The notes: a model not told the origin generated them from the letters alone. DNA of 64,000 bases from Streptomyces venezuelae (GCF_008642315.1 NZ_CP029192.1:6448001-6512000); one strand, 5' to 3'. Counted from the first letter of the stretch, positions 8,430-18,031 are shown. Program-made: numbers and translations.

Positions 8430-9242
8430 ATGACCGCCACGGCCACCCACCAGACCCTGAACCGCTACGAAGGCCGCCGCGCCCTGGTCACCGGTGGCGG
8501 CTCCGGCATCGGCCAGGCGACCGTGCTGCGGATGCTCGCCGAGGGCGGCCGCGTCGTCGCCGCCGACGTCAGCGAGGACGGGCTGCGCGACACCGCGGCC
8601 AAGGCGGGCGCCCACGCGGAGCGCCTGACCACCGTCGTCGTGAACGTCGCGGACGAGGCCTCGGTCCGCGCGGGCGTCACCGCGGCCACCGCCGCGCTCG
8701 GCGGCCTCGACGTCCTCGTGAACGCCGCGGGCATCCTGCGCTCCTCGCACACCCACGAGACCACCCTCGACGCCTTCAACCAGGTCATGGCCGTCAACCT
8801 CACCGGCACCTTCCTGATGATCCGCGAGGCGATCCCGGCGCTCCTGGGCGGCAACGGCCCCGCCGTCGTCAACTTCAGCTCGACGTCCGCGATGTTCGCC
8901 CACCCGTACATGGCGGCGTACGCGGCGAGCAAGGGCGGCATCCAGTCCATGACGCACGCCCTCGCCGCCGAGTACGGCAAGCAGGGCATCCGGTTCACCG
9001 CCGTGCAGCCCGGCTCCATCTCCTCCGGGATGACCGACGGCTCGGGCGCCAGCAGGCAGAGCGTCGGCCCCGGCCTGCCCGCGGACGCCGACATGAGCCT
9101 GTTCGTGAAGCTCGCGCCCGCCCTCGGCCAGGGCTTCGCGGGCCCCGAGACCGTCGCCTCCGTCGTCGCCATGCTCGCCTCGGACGACGGCCGCTTCATC
9201 ACCGGCACCGAGGTCCGCGTCGACGGCGGCACCCACTTCTGA
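8430..9242 (+). CDS. SDR-family NAD(P)-dependent oxidoreductase (TetR-controlled)
   Basis: A 270-residue classical short-chain dehydrogenase. VTGGGSGIGQA is the TGxxxGxG cofactor loop, VNAAG the conserved NAG strand, NFSSTSA contains the catalytic Ser and YAASK the YxxxK pair. The tail GTEVRVDGGTHF is the standard C-terminal motif. An acidic Asp after strand 2 (VAADVS) suggests, but does not prove, a preference for NAD(H). GGAGA lies 5 bases before the ATG. The gene is divergent from a TetR regulator with an operator-like palindrome between them, so it probably acts on, or is induced by, the regulator's ligand. The substrate is unknown. Confidence 0.88.
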   Translation: MTATATHQTLNRYEGRRALVTGGGSGIGQATVLRMLAEGGRVVAADVSEDGLRDTAAKAGAHAERLTTVVVNVADEASVRAGVTAATAALGGLDVLVNAAGILRSSHTHETTLDAFNQVMAVNLTGTFLMIREAIPALLGGNGPAVVNFSSTSAMFAHPYMAAYAASKGGIQSMTHALAAEYGKQGIRFTAVQPGSISSGMTDGSGASRQSVGPGLPADADMSLFVKLAPALGQGFAGPETVASVVAMLASDDGRFITGTEVRVDGGTHF

Positions 9243-9253
9243 GCCGGCGGCCG

Positions 9254-9853
9254 TCAGCGCACCGGCAGCAGCCTGTTGATGGTCGGCGCGATGTCTTCGA
9301 GGTCGAGCACGAAGTCCGGGAAGCCCGTGTCGACCGCGGCCTTGGGCATGCCGTGGAACTCGGCGGACACCGGGTCCTGCACGATGACCGTGCCGCCCTG
9401 CGCCTTGACCTGCGCCACGCCCAGGGCGCCGTCGCTGTCGGCGCCGGTGAGCACGCAGGCGATGATCCGCGGCCCGAACGCCCGCACCGCCGACTCGAAG
9501 AGGGGGTCGGCCGCCGGACGCGCGAAGTTGACCCGGCCCGCCCGGCTCAGCGAGAGCTCCTTCGGGTTCTTCACACACAGGTGGTGGTCGGGCGGCGCGA
9601 TGTACACCGTCCCCGCCCTGAGGCTCTCACCGTCCTCCGCCAGCTTCACGTCGAGCTGGGTCGCGCGGGACAGGATCGCGGCGATGTGGCTCTCGCGCGA
9701 CCGCCTGAGGTGCTGGGCCGCGAGGACGGGCACGGGGAGCGAGTCCTCCAGTCCGGACAGGAGAGTGGTCAGGGCGCCGATGCCGCCGGCCGACGCGGCG
9801 ACGAGCACGACTTCGGCCCGCTCAGGGGCCTGACTGTGTGGGCTTGCAGACAC
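9254..9853 (-). CDS. stand-alone CheB-type methylesterase-domain protein
   Basis: The whole 199-residue protein corresponds to the C-terminal catalytic domain of chemotaxis methylesterase CheB, without the receiver domain. The triad is intact: Ser21 in VAASAGGIGAL, His48 in LAAQHL and Asp141 in LTGADSDGA. CheB removes glutamyl methyl esters from chemoreceptors, but Streptomyces are non-motile and no receptor or CheR gene is nearby. The substrate is therefore probably another protein or a small molecule, which is inference. The GTG at 9853 has no Shine-Dalgarno but a TAGGCT box 6 bases upstream. It is convergent with the SDR gene (11 bases) and 17 bases downstream of the DUF4240 gene. Confidence 0.8.
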   Translation of the reverse strand: MSASPHSQAPERAEVVLVAASAGGIGALTTLLSGLEDSLPVPVLAAQHLRRSRESHIAAILSRATQLDVKLAEDGESLRAGTVYIAPPDHHLCVKNPKELSLSRAGRVNFARPAADPLFESAVRAFGPRIIACVLTGADSDGALGVAQVKAQGGTVIVQDPVSAEFHGMPKAAVDTGFPDFVLDLEDIAPTINRLLPVR

Positions 9854-9859
9854 TCTGTC

Positions 9860-9865
9860 AGCCTA
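9860..9865 (-). promoter_or_regulatory. -10 box of a possible leaderless promoter
   Basis: On the minus strand TAGGCT ends 6 bases before the GTG at 9853 of the CheB-like gene, which lacks a Shine-Dalgarno. The box lies in the 17-base gap after the DUF4240 gene, so the CheB-like gene could be transcribed separately. The -35 region would be inside the upstream gene. Confidence 0.35.
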
Positions 9866-9870
9866 TCCCG

Positions 9871-10392
9871 TCAGTCCTCCATGAAGCGGGCCCAGAGCTT
9901 CGGGTAGCGGCGCGCCAGCAACGACTCGTCCTCGAAGTCCAGCGGCGTGCCCTCGGGTTCCGCCGGTGCGGGGGCGACACCGAGCTCCGGCGCGACGACG
10001 CCGGTGAGCTGCTCGTACGCCTCGTCGGCGGCGTAACCCAGCTCCTCGCCGTCGCCGTCGAGCTCCTCGTCGAACTCGTCCAGGAGGTCGGCGAGCGCGT
10101 CCGGGTCGTGCACCGCCCCCTCGAAGACCTCCCGCCCCTGGCCGATCAGCCAGCACCGGAACCAGTCGAAGGCGTCGTCGCTCGCGCCGCCGAGCAGCAC
10201 CCAGGCCGCGCCCCACAGGTCCCAACGGTAGGCGCGGTTGTAGCGGGCCTCGAAGTGGCGGGCGAAGTCGAGGACGGAGTCCGGGTCGGACTGCAGCAGT
10301 CTCTCGACGAGCAGCTCGGCGTGGTCCTCGGGGTCGCCGCCGGCGGCCTCGCGGGTACGGTCCACGATCTCCCAGAACTCCGTCTCGTCCAT
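9871..10392 (-). CDS. DUF4240 domain protein
   Basis: A 173-residue, strongly acidic cytoplasmic protein. MDETEFWEIVDRTRE at the N-terminus, followed by AYRWDLWGAAWVLLGGASDDAFDWFRCWLIGQGREVFE, is the characteristic DUF4240 core (Trp/Phe-rich). The start is the ATG at 10392, preceded directly by an alternative in-frame GTG; the further upstream frame to 10473 adds Pro/Arg-rich residues without family similarity. No catalytic residue is known. It lies 17 bases upstream of the CheB-like gene on the same strand, but that gene seems to have its own -10 box. Confidence 0.75.
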   Translation of the reverse strand: MDETEFWEIVDRTREAAGGDPEDHAELLVERLLQSDPDSVLDFARHFEARYNRAYRWDLWGAAWVLLGGASDDAFDWFRCWLIGQGREVFEGAVHDPDALADLLDEFDEELDGDGEELGYAADEAYEQLTGVVAPELGVAPAPAEPEGTPLDFEDESLLARRYPKLWARFMED

Positions 10393-10526
10393 CACGGGTC
10401 CAGCATCGGTCCTCGGGAGTGGGGGCGCACGCGGAGTGCGCCGGAATGCGGCTGTCTCGTTATGCGTGCACATGCCCTTGGAAAAGGCGACAGGGGTTGT
10501 CGGCTTTTGGTGGAAGCCTCAAGGAC

Positions 10527-11453
10527 ATGGAGACCACCCAGAACCTGACCGGAAAGATCGCCCTCGTCGCGGGCGCCACCCGCGGCGCGGGCCGCGCCAT
10601 GGCGGTGGAGCTCGGCCGCGCCGGAGCCACCGTCTACGTCACGGGCCGCACCACCCGCACACACACCAGCGAGATCGGCCGCGACACCGAGACCATCGAG
10701 GAGACCGCCGAACTCGTCGACGCCGCGGGCGGCCACGGCATCGCCGTCCCCACCGACCACCTGGAACCCGGGCAGGTGGCCGCCCTCGTCGAGCGGATCG
10801 ACCGCGAGCAGGGCCGCCTGGACATCCTCGTCAACGACATCTGGGGCGGCGACGTCCACGTCGAGTGGGACAAGAAGATGTGGGAGCACGACCTCGACAA
10901 GGGGCTGCGCATCCTGCGCCTCGGCATCGAGACCCACATCGTCACCAGCCACCACGCGCTGCCGCTGCTCACCAGGAACCCCGGCGGCCTCGTCGTCGAG
11001 GTCACCGACGGGACCGCCGAGTACAACGGCCCCAACTACCGCAAGCCCTTCTTCTACGACCTCGCCAAGGCGGCCCCGCTGCGCATGGCGCGCGACCTCG
11101 CCGAGGAGGTCGAGGAGTACGGCTGCACGGCCCTCTGCCTGACGCCCGGCTGGCTGCGCTCGGAGTTCATGCTCGACACCGCCTTCAAGGTGACCGAGGA
11201 GAACTGGCAGGACGGTTGTGCGCAGAACCCGCACTTCGCGATCTCCGAGACGCCGGCCTTCGTGGGCCGCGCCCTGGTCGCACTCGCCGCCGACCCCGAC
11301 GTCAAGCGCTGGAACGGCGCCTCGCTCTCCAGCGGCGGCCTCGCCAAGGAGTACGGCTTCACGGACGTGGACGGCTCCGCGCCGGACGCCTGGCGCTACA
11401 TCGCGGAGGTGGAACAGGCGGGCAAGGAGGCGGACGTCACCGGCTACCGGTAG
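10527..11453 (+). CDS. SDR-family oxidoreductase, atypical
   Basis: A 308-residue protein that opens with a Rossmann motif (LVAGATRGAGRAMA) and has the YxxxK catalytic pair in FFYDLAK. It departs from classical SDRs: the NNAG strand reads VNDIWGGD and the region after it (EWDKKMWEHDLDKGLRI) is longer. This pattern is shared by an actinobacterial group of SDRs of unknown substrate. The ATG at 10527 is chosen because the domain begins there; AAGGA is only one base away and GGAAG is 10 bases upstream, so the ribosome site is unclear. It is convergent with, and overlaps by 10 bases, the WYL regulator gene. Confidence 0.8.
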   Translation: METTQNLTGKIALVAGATRGAGRAMAVELGRAGATVYVTGRTTRTHTSEIGRDTETIEETAELVDAAGGHGIAVPTDHLEPGQVAALVERIDREQGRLDILVNDIWGGDVHVEWDKKMWEHDLDKGLRILRLGIETHIVTSHHALPLLTRNPGGLVVEVTDGTAEYNGPNYRKPFFYDLAKAAPLRMARDLAEEVEEYGCTALCLTPGWLRSEFMLDTAFKVTEENWQDGCAQNPHFAISETPAFVGRALVALAADPDVKRWNGASLSSGGLAKEYGFTDVDGSAPDAWRYIAEVEQAGKEADVTGYR

Positions 11454-12415
11454 AGCTCGGCGGTCCGCGCGGCGGCGTCCGCGAACCGCGCGCGCAGCCC
11501 CGCGGGCGCCACCACCTCGACCTCCGGGCCGAGCGACAGGAGCTGCGTGTACGCCACGTCCTCGTTCTCCACGGGCAGCGTCACCGTCACCCGGCCCGAC
11601 GCGTCCGGCTCGCCCGCCGTCCCCATCGCCTCCCGTGCGACGACGCGGTCGGTGGCGTGCGGCAGCTGCCGCACGCCCGCCTCCGTGAGCCGCACCACGG
11701 CCTCGGACCGCAGGATCGCCCGCGCGAACTGCTCGGCCCGCTCGTCCCAGAACCCCGGCAGGTCGAACTCCTCGTCCCGTGCGAACCGCTCGTCGCCCGC
11801 CACGACCGAGGTGAACCGGTCGATCCGGTACACCCGGTACGCCCCCGAGTCGGGCACCCGCGCACACACGTACCAGACCCCGGCCTTCAGGACGAGCCCG
11901 TACGGCTCCAACTCCCGCTCCACCTCGGTGTCCTGGCGGCAGTAGCGGGCGCTCACCCGCCGGTCGTCCCAGACCGCGTCCGCCACGGCGGGCAGCAGCT
12001 CGGGGGCGGGCGTCTCCCTGAACCAGCCCGGCGCGTCCAGGTGGAACCGCTGCGAGGCGCTCTGCGAGGCGTCCCGCAGCGACGGCATGAGCGCCGCCGA
12101 CACCTTCAGACGGGCCGCCGACGCCGCGTCCGCGAGCCCCATCTCCCGCAGCGCGCCCGGCACCCCGGACAGGAACAGCGCCTCCGCCTCGCTGCGGCCG
12201 AGCCCCGTGAGGCGGGTGCGGTAGCCGCCGATCAGCCGGTAGCCGCCGGTGCGGCCCCGGTCCGCGTACACGGGAACGCCCGCCTCCGACAGCGCCTGCG
12301 CGTCGCGCGTGATCGTCCGCTCGGAGACCTCCAGCTCGGCGGCGAGCTCGGCGGCGGTCATGGAGGGCCGGGCCTGGAGCAGCAGAACCATCTTGATGAG
12401 CCGGGCAGCGCGCAT
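11444..12415 (-). CDS. HTH/WYL-domain transcriptional regulator (YafY-like)
   Basis: A 323-residue regulator. The N-terminus MRAARLIKMVLLLQARPSMT and SERTITRDAQALSEAGVPVY form the winged helix of the DeoR/YafY type. RRVSARY...EPYGLVLKAGVWYVCARV in the middle is a WYL domain, which in related proteins senses ligands or nucleic acid. The C-terminal WCX-like extension is also present. The start could be the ATG at 12415 or the ATG codons at 12424/12427. Its last two codons and stop share a palindrome with those of the convergent SDR gene. The target is unknown; the adjacent SDR is the obvious candidate. Confidence 0.83.
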   Translation of the reverse strand: MRAARLIKMVLLLQARPSMTAAELAAELEVSERTITRDAQALSEAGVPVYADRGRTGGYRLIGGYRTRLTGLGRSEAEALFLSGVPGALREMGLADAASAARLKVSAALMPSLRDASQSASQRFHLDAPGWFRETPAPELLPAVADAVWDDRRVSARYCRQDTEVERELEPYGLVLKAGVWYVCARVPDSGAYRVYRIDRFTSVVAGDERFARDEEFDLPGFWDERAEQFARAILRSEAVVRLTEAGVRQLPHATDRVVAREAMGTAGEPDASGRVTVTLPVENEDVAYTQLLSLGPEVEVVAPAGLRARFADAAARTAELYR

Positions 12416-12430
12416 GGCCCCCATCATGCC

Positions 12431-12448
12431 GCGCCCCCGAAGGGGCGC
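12431..12448. repeat. GC-rich hairpin of the intergenic repeat family
   Basis: GCGCCCC-CGAA-GGGGCGC forms a 7-bp stem just upstream of the WYL gene. The same hairpin (loop GTAA) opens the repeat cluster at 33642 and a related sequence occurs near 45570. It is probably a short member of the same dispersed Streptomyces intergenic element. Confidence 0.45.
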
Positions 12449-12521
12449 GGGGACGGCGATACGACAGATGCGGGCCCCCACCCCAAGGGCAGAGGACCCG
12501 CACCCGCATCGAGCCGAAGGC

Positions 12522-15218
12522 TTACAGGCCGTACTTGGCCCGCGCCTCCTTCACCGCCGAGGCCGGCACCTCGCCGCGGCGGGCGAGCTGCGCCAGCGCG
12601 GCCACGACGATCGACTCCGCGTCGATGCCGAAGTGACGGCGGGCCGCGTCACGCGTGTCGGACAGACCGAAGCCGTCCGCACCGAGCGAGGAGTAGTCCT
12701 GCTCGACCCACTGCGCGATCTGGTCGGGGACCTGACGCATGTAGTCGGAGACGGCGAGGACCGGACCCTGGGCGCCGTCGAGCGCCGTACGGATGTACGG
12801 GACGCGCTCCTCGCCGCGCAGGAGGGCCTCGTCGGCCTCCAGCGCGTCGCGGCGCAGCTCCGTCCACGAGGTCGCGGACCACACGTCGGCGGCCACGCCC
12901 CACTCCTCGGCGAGCATCTTCTGCGCGGCGAGGGTCCAGTGGATGGCCGTACCCGAACCGAGCAGCTGGATGCGCGAGGCGTTGGCCGCGGGGGAGAGGC
13001 CCGCGGACTCCGCCGTGTTGAAGCGGTACAGGCCCTTGATGATGCCCTCGTCGACGCCCGAGGGCTTCGCGGGCTGCGGCATGGGCTCGTTGTAGACGGT
13101 GAGGTAGTAGAAGACGTTCTGGTCTTCGCCCTCGTGGGCCTCGCCGTACATGCGGCGCAGACCCTCCTTGACGATCGCGGCGATCTCGAACGCGAACGCC
13201 GGGTCGTACGACAGCGCGGCCGGGTTGGTCGCGGCGATCACCGGCGAGTGGCCGTCGGCGTGCTGGAGGCCCTCGCCCGTCAGCGTCGTGCGACCGGCGG
13301 TGGCGCCGACGAGGAAGCCGCGGCCGAGCTGGTCGCCGAGCTGCCACATCTGGTCGGCCGTGCGCTGCCAGCCGAACATCGAGTAGAAGATGTAGAACGG
13401 GATCATCGCTTCGCCGTGCGTGGCGTACGCGGTGGACGCGGCGATGAAGTCCGCCATCGAACCGGCCTCGGTGATCCCCTCGTTGAGGATCTGGCCGTCC
13501 TTGGCTTCCTTGTAGTACATCAGCTGGTCGCGGTCGACCGGCTCGTACGTCTGGCCCTTCGGCGAGTAGATGCCGAGCGACGGGAAGAGCGACTCCATGC
13601 CGAAGGTGCGCGCCTCGTCGGGGACGATCGGCACCCAGCGCTTGCCGGACGTCTTGTCGCGTACGAGGTCCTTGACCAGGCGTACGAACGCCATGGTCGT
13701 CGCCACCGACTGCGAACCGGAGCCCTTGTCGAACGAGGTGAACGCCTTGTCGGCCGGGGCGGGCAGCGGCGCGAGCGGCTGCGTGCGACGGGCCGGGGCC
13801 GGACCGCCGAGCGCCGCGCGGCGCTCCTGGAGGTAGCGGACCTCGGGGGAGTCGGCGCCGGGGTGGCCGTAGGGCACCTGGCCGTCGACGAAGTCGCTGT
13901 CCGGGATCGGGAGACCGAGCAGGTCGCGCATGTCCTTGAACTCGTCCACCGTCAGCTTCTTCATCTGGTGGTTGGCGTTCTTGGACTCGAAGCCCTTGCC
14001 GAGGGTGAAGCCCTTGACCGTCTGCGCGAGGATCACGGTCGGCGCGCCCTTGTGGGTGAGCGCCGCACGGTAGGCCGCGTAGACCTTGCGGGCCTCGTGG
14101 CCGCCGCGCGAGAGGTGGAAGCACTCGCTGATCTTGTCGTCACTGAGCAGCTTGCCCAGCTCGACGAGCGCGGGCTCGGCACCGAAGAAGTGCTCGCGGA
14201 TGTAGGCGGCGTCACGCGTCGCGTACGTCTGGAACTGCGCGTCCGGCACCTCGCGGAGGCGGCGGACCAGGGCGCCGGTGGTGTCGAGCTGGAAGAGCTC
14301 GTCCCAGGCGTTGCCCCACATGATCTTGATGACGTTCCAGCCGGCGCCGCGGAACTGGGCCTCCAGCTCCTGGACCACGCGGAAGTTGGCGCGGACCGGG
14401 CCGTCGAGGCGCTGCAGGTTGCAGTTGATGACGTACGTGAGGTTGTCGAGACCCTCACGCGCGGCCAGTGCGAGGGCCGCCGTCGACTCGGGCTCGTCCA
14501 TCTCGCCGTCACCGAGGAACGCCCACACGTGCGAGGCGGAGACGTCCTTGATGCCGCGGTTGGTGAGGTACCGGTTGAAGCGCGCCTGGTAGATGGCGGA
14601 GAGCGGACCGAGCCCCATGGAGACGGTCGGGAACTCCCACAGCCAGGGCAGGCGGCGCGGGTGCGGGTAGGAGGGCAGGCCGTTGCCGCCCGCCTCCTGC
14701 CGGAAGTTGTCGAGCTGCGCCTCGTTCAGGCGGCCGTCGAGGAAGGCGCGGGCGTAGATGCCGGGGGAGGCGTGGCCCTGGATGTACAGCTGGTCGCCGG
14801 AACCATCCCCCTCCTTGCCCTTGAAGAAGTGGTTGAAGCCGGTCTCGTACAGCCAGGCCGCGGACGCGAAGGTCGCGATGTGGCCGCCGACGCCGTGCTT
14901 GGAGCCGCGCGTGACCATGGCGGCCGCGTTCCAGCGGTTCCACGCCGTGATCTTCCGCTCCATCTCCTCGTCACCGTCGATGGACGGCTCGGCGGAGGTG
15001 GGGATGGTGTTGACGTAGTCGGTCTCAAGGAGCTTGGGCAGCGCCAGGCCCGCGCCCTCGGCGCGCTCCAGCGTGCGCCGCATCAGGTATGCGGCTCGGT
15101 GCGGCCCGGCCGCCTGAGTAACGGCGTCCAGGGAGGCCTGCCATTCGGCGGTCTCCTCGGGGTCGCGGTCCGGGAGCTGGTCGAGCTCGCTCGGCTGGAT
15201 TGCGGAGGGGTCGGTCAT
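12522..15218 (-). CDS. aceE: pyruvate dehydrogenase E1 component, homodimeric type
   Basis: An 898-residue enzyme of the length and organisation of the E. coli-type homodimeric E1. The thiamine diphosphate motif is [10 protein letters not shown] (about residue 240) followed about 30 residues later by NCNLQ. It oxidatively decarboxylates pyruvate and transfers the acetyl group to the lipoyl domains of E2, in the cytoplasm. AGGAAGG lies 7 bases before the ATG. The GntR regulator gene is immediately upstream on the same strand, and a strong palindrome overlaps the predicted promoter in the 277-base gap. E2 and E3 partners are encoded just beyond (16256-19483), so the components of a mixed pyruvate/2-oxoglutarate dehydrogenase complex are clustered here. 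Confidence 0.97.
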   Translation of the reverse strand: MTDPSAIQPSELDQLPDRDPEETAEWQASLDAVTQAAGPHRAAYLMRRTLERAEGAGLALPKLLETDYVNTIPTSAEPSIDGDEEMERKITAWNRWNAAAMVTRGSKHGVGGHIATFASAAWLYETGFNHFFKGKEGDGSGDQLYIQGHASPGIYARAFLDGRLNEAQLDNFRQEAGGNGLPSYPHPRRLPWLWEFPTVSMGLGPLSAIYQARFNRYLTNRGIKDVSASHVWAFLGDGEMDEPESTAALALAAREGLDNLTYVINCNLQRLDGPVRANFRVVQELEAQFRGAGWNVIKIMWGNAWDELFQLDTTGALVRRLREVPDAQFQTYATRDAAYIREHFFGAEPALVELGKLLSDDKISECFHLSRGGHEARKVYAAYRAALTHKGAPTVILAQTVKGFTLGKGFESKNANHQMKKLTVDEFKDMRDLLGLPIPDSDFVDGQVPYGHPGADSPEVRYLQERRAALGGPAPARRTQPLAPLPAPADKAFTSFDKGSGSQSVATTMAFVRLVKDLVRDKTSGKRWVPIVPDEARTFGMESLFPSLGIYSPKGQTYEPVDRDQLMYYKEAKDGQILNEGITEAGSMADFIAASTAYATHGEAMIPFYIFYSMFGWQRTADQMWQLGDQLGRGFLVGATAGRTTLTGEGLQHADGHSPVIAATNPAALSYDPAFAFEIAAIVKEGLRRMYGEAHEGEDQNVFYYLTVYNEPMPQPAKPSGVDEGIIKGLYRFNTAESAGLSPAANASRIQLLGSGTAIHWTLAAQKMLAEEWGVAADVWSATSWTELRRDALEADEALLRGEERVPYIRTALDGAQGPVLAVSDYMRQVPDQIAQWVEQDYSSLGADGFGLSDTRDAARRHFGIDAESIVVAALAQLARRGEVPASAVKEARAKYGL

Positions 15219-15324
15219 GTCGCCGCCTTCCTGAGTCGGAGGGGGTCCCCTGTTCGGTAAGGGGTGGGGGTGCCCGATGTCTTGGCAGGACAGGGCGTGA
15301 AGCTCTGGTCTGAGCCCGTCGGAG

Positions 15325-15354
15325 ACTGTAACTCCGTGATCGATGATCGATCAA
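15325..15354 (-). promoter_or_regulatory. aceE promoter with overlapping 17-bp palindromic operator
   Basis: Reading the minus strand, TTGATC (15349-15354) and TACAGT (15325-15330) are separated by 18 bases and give a plausible -35/-10 pair about 100 bases upstream of aceE. The perfect inverted repeat TGATCGAT-G-ATCGATCA at 15337-15353 covers the -35 box and much of the spacer. A repressor bound there would block RNA polymerase. The neighbouring GntR protein is the natural candidate. Confidence 0.6.
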
Positions 15355-15495
15355 AGGGTTGAAGGAGAAAACCTCTCTACATGGAGAAAGTAGGCATCCG
15401 GTGCCAGCAAAGCGGGCACGCGGTGCCTTCGATTTGAAGGGTTTACGCAGGTGAGAGCACGTTTGGACTCAAGTCACCACGGATGAGCGCGGGTG

Positions 15496-16119
15496 TCACG
15501 GACGCGGCGCGCACCCCAGGACGTGGGACTTGACCAGGTCGGCGATGGCCGGGTCGCGGCGCCGGAAGGCGGAGACCAGGGCCTCGTGCTCCTCCGCGTA
15601 CGACTGCTGGACCGTGCCGAGCCAGCGGATGGAGAGCGCCGTGAAGACCTCGATGCCAAGGCCCTCCCAGGTGTGCAGGAGGACGGAGTTGTCCGCCGCG
15701 CGCACCAGCTCGCGGTGGAAACCGACGGTGTGCCGCACCTGGGCCGTGCCGTCCGAGGCCCGGTCCGCCTCGTACAGGGCCGAGACGTGGGGCTCCAGGG
15801 CCGAGCAGTCCTCGGCGAGCCGCTCGGCCGCCAGCTCGGCGGCGATGGCCTCCAGACCCGCACGGACCGGGTAGCTCTCCTCCAGGTCGGCGGCCGTCAA
15901 GTTGCGTACGCGTACGCCCTTGTTGGGCGCCGACTCGATCAGCCGGAGCGTCTCCAGCTCGCGCAGCGCCTCACGGACGGGGGTCTGCGAGACCTCCAGC
16001 TCCACCGCGATCCGGCGCTCCACGATGCGCTCACCCGGCTTCCAGCGCCCGCTGACGATCCCCTCCACGATGTGCTCGCGGATCTGTTCGCGCAGCGAGT
16101 GAACGACGGGCGCGGTCAT
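15496..16119 (-). CDS. GntR-family (FadR-type, FCD) transcriptional regulator
   Basis: A 207-residue regulator. The winged helix is typical of GntR proteins: LREQIREHIVEGIVSGRWKPGERI, then ELEVSQTPVREALRELE as the recognition region. The C-terminal helical FCD domain carries the usual Asp/His metal-ligand positions in outline (FHRELVRAADN and EEHEALVSAFRRRD). GGAGGA lies 7 bases before the ATG. FCD regulators such as PdhR and LldR sense pyruvate, lactate or other carboxylates, so control of the downstream aceE gene by a carboxylate is likely. That is inferred from position and the palindrome at 15337-15353, not shown. It is separated from the upstream sucB by a terminator hairpin. Confidence 0.85.
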   Translation of the reverse strand: MTAPVVHSLREQIREHIVEGIVSGRWKPGERIVERRIAVELEVSQTPVREALRELETLRLIESAPNKGVRVRNLTAADLEESYPVRAGLEAIAAELAAERLAEDCSALEPHVSALYEADRASDGTAQVRHTVGFHRELVRAADNSVLLHTWEGLGIEVFTALSIRWLGTVQQSYAEEHEALVSAFRRRDPAIADLVKSHVLGCAPRP

Positions 16120-16178
16120 GTGGGCTCCTCCGGCGGGGGCAGCGCCCCAGGGCGTTGTGACCCCTAGACAATACGGCG

Positions 16179-16212
16179 ACGCCCCCGTCCGGAAACCTCC
16201 GAACGGGGGCGT
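16179..16212 (-). terminator. terminator after sucB
   Basis: A 14-bp stem with one G-U pair and a 6-base loop lies between the sucB stop and the GntR gene. The stem arms are at 16179-16192 and 16199-16212. There is no U-tract, as is usual in Streptomyces. Confidence 0.7.
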
Positions 16213-16255
16213 ACGCGCTGATGAGACGAGTCTTACAGCCGCGGGGGCCGCAGGA

Positions 16256-18031
16256 CTACAGGCCGAGCTCGACCTCGAACTCGCCGGCCTCCAGGATCGC
16301 CTTGACCGCGGTCAGGTAGCGGGCGGCGTCCGCGCCGTCCACCAGACGGTGGTCGTAGGAGAGCGACAGGTACGTCATGTCACGGACGGCGATGGTCTCG
16401 CCCAGGTCCGGGTGGTTGATGACGACCGGGCGCTTGACCGTGGCACCGATGCCGAGGATCGCGGCCTGGTTCGGCGGCACGATGACCGTGTCGAACAGGG
16501 CGCCGCGCGAACCGGTGTTGGAGATCGTGAAGGTGGCGCCGGACATGTCGTCCGGGGTGAGGCCACCGCCACGGGCCTTGCCGGCCAGCTCCGCGGTCTT
16601 CTTCGAGATACCGGCGATGTTCAGGTCGCCCGCACCCTTGATGACCGGGGTCATCAGACCCTTCTCGGCGTCCACGGCGATGCCGATGTTCTCCGAGTCG
16701 AAGTACGTGATGGTGCCTTCGTCCTCGTTGATCCGGGCGTTGATGACCGGGTGGGCCTTCAGCGCCTGGGCGGCGGCCTTGACGAAGAACGGCATCGGGG
16801 AGAGCTTGACGCCCTCGCGGGCCGCGAAGGAGTCCTTCGCCTTGGCGCGCAGCTTCATCAGCTTGGTGATGTCGACCTCGACGACCGAGGTCAGCTGGGC
16901 CTGCGAGTGCAGGGCCTTCATCATGTTGTCGCCGATGACCTTGCGCATGCGGGTCATCTTGACCGTCTGGCCGCGGAGGGGGGAGACCTCCAGGGCCGGA
17001 GCCTTCGACGCGGCCGGGGCAGCGGCGGCGGCCGGGGCCGGAGCCGACTTCTTGGCCTCGGCGGCGGCGATGACGTCCTGCTTGCGGATGCGGCCGCCGA
17101 CACCGGAACCGGTGACCTCGGAGAGGTTCACGCCGTTCTCGTTGGCCAGCTTGCGGACCAGCGGCGTCACGTACGCACCGTCGTCGGCCGGGGAGGCCTG
17201 CGCCGGGGCGGCGGGCGCGGCAGGCGCGGGCTTGGCCGGGGCGGCGGGCTGTGCCGGGGCCGGGGCGGCAGCGGCGGGCTGGGCCGGAGCGGCGGGGGCG
17301 GCCGGAGCCGGAGCCGGGGCCGCGGGCTGCGCGGGGGCCGGAGCCTCCTGCTTCGGGGCCTCCTCCTTGGCCGGGGCGGCCGGAGCCGGGGCCTCGGCCT
17401 GCGCCGGAGCGGCACCGGGCGCACCGATGACGGCGAGCTTGGCGCCGACCTCGGCGGTCTCGTCCTCACCGACGACGATCTCGAGCAGCACGCCCGCGAC
17501 CGGCGAGGGGATCTCGGTGTCGACCTTGTCCGTCGAGACCTCGAGGAGGGGCTCGTCGGCCGCGACCTCCTCGCCGACCTCCTTCAGCCAGCGGGTGACG
17601 GTGCCCTCGGTGACGGACTCGCCGAGCGCGGGCAGGGTGACGTCGGTGCCCTCGGCGGAACCGCCGGACGGGGCGGGGGCGGCGGGCGCCTCGGCCTGGG
17701 CCGGGGCCTCCTCCTGCTTCGGGGCCTCCTCCTGCGCGGGGGCGGCCGGGGCCTCCTCCTGCGCCGGGGCGGCCGAGCCGCCCGCGTCGCCGGAGCCGTC
17801 GTCGATGACGGCGAGCTCGGCGCCGACCTCGACGGTCTCGTCCTCGGCGACCTTGATGGAGGCCAGGATGCCGGCGGCCGGGGAGGGGATCTCGGTGTCG
17901 ACCTTGTCGGTCGAGACCTCGAGCAGCGGCTCGTCGGCCTCGACGCGCTCGCCTTCGGCCTTCAGCCAACGGGTGACAGTGCCCTCGGTGACGCTCTCGC
18001 CGAGCGCCGGAAGGGATACGGAAACCGCCAT
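16256..18031 (-). CDS. sucB: dihydrolipoamide acyltransferase (E2 of 2-oxoacid dehydrogenase)
   Basis: A 591-residue E2 with domains in order: lipoyl domain 1 (Lys43 in [13 protein letters not shown]), an Ala/Pro/Glu-rich linker, lipoyl domain 2 (Lys169 in the same motif), a long Ala/Pro linker, the peripheral-subunit-binding domain ([20 protein letters not shown]) and the acyltransferase domain ending in YDHRLVDG, with catalytic His561 and Asp565. The gene is annotated as succinyltransferase in related genomes. In actinobacteria a single E2 often serves pyruvate dehydrogenase as well, so acetyl transfer with the neighbouring AceE is possible. The lipoyl segments and linkers are near-repeats at the DNA level. 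It lies 63 bases downstream of lpd on the same strand and is probably co-transcribed with it. Confidence 0.93.
   Translation of the reverse strand: MAVSVSLPALGESVTEGTVTRWLKAEGERVEADEPLLEVSTDKVDTEIPSPAAGILASIKVAEDETVEVGAELAVIDDGSGDAGGSAAPAQEEAPAAPAQEEAPKQEEAPAQAEAPAAPAPSGGSAEGTDVTLPALGESVTEGTVTRWLKEVGEEVAADEPLLEVSTDKVDTEIPSPVAGVLLEIVVGEDETAEVGAKLAVIGAPGAAPAQAEAPAPAAPAKEEAPKQEAPAPAQPAAPAPAPAAPAAPAQPAAAAPAPAQPAAPAKPAPAAPAAPAQASPADDGAYVTPLVRKLANENGVNLSEVTGSGVGGRIRKQDVIAAAEAKKSAPAPAAAAAPAASKAPALEVSPLRGQTVKMTRMRKVIGDNMMKALHSQAQLTSVVEVDITKLMKLRAKAKDSFAAREGVKLSPMPFFVKAAAQALKAHPVINARINEDEGTITYFDSENIGIAVDAEKGLMTPVIKGAGDLNIAGISKKTAELAGKARGGGLTPDDMSGATFTISNTGSRGALFDTVIVPPNQAAILGIGATVKRPVVINHPDLGETIAVRDMTYLSLSYDHRLVDGADAARYLTAVKAILEAGEFEVELGL

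Noticed and set aside
12467..12510. Hairpin GATGCGGG...CCCGCATC as an aceE terminator
   Set aside because: Only 8 pairs with a 28-base loop; too weak to list as a feature, although it lies in the right place.
12249..15260. A 1003-residue open frame on the plus strand across aceE
   Set aside because: It is the antisense of the strongly conserved aceE gene; its composition (Val/Gly/Arg/Leu/Asp) is the usual artefact of high-GC codon bias.
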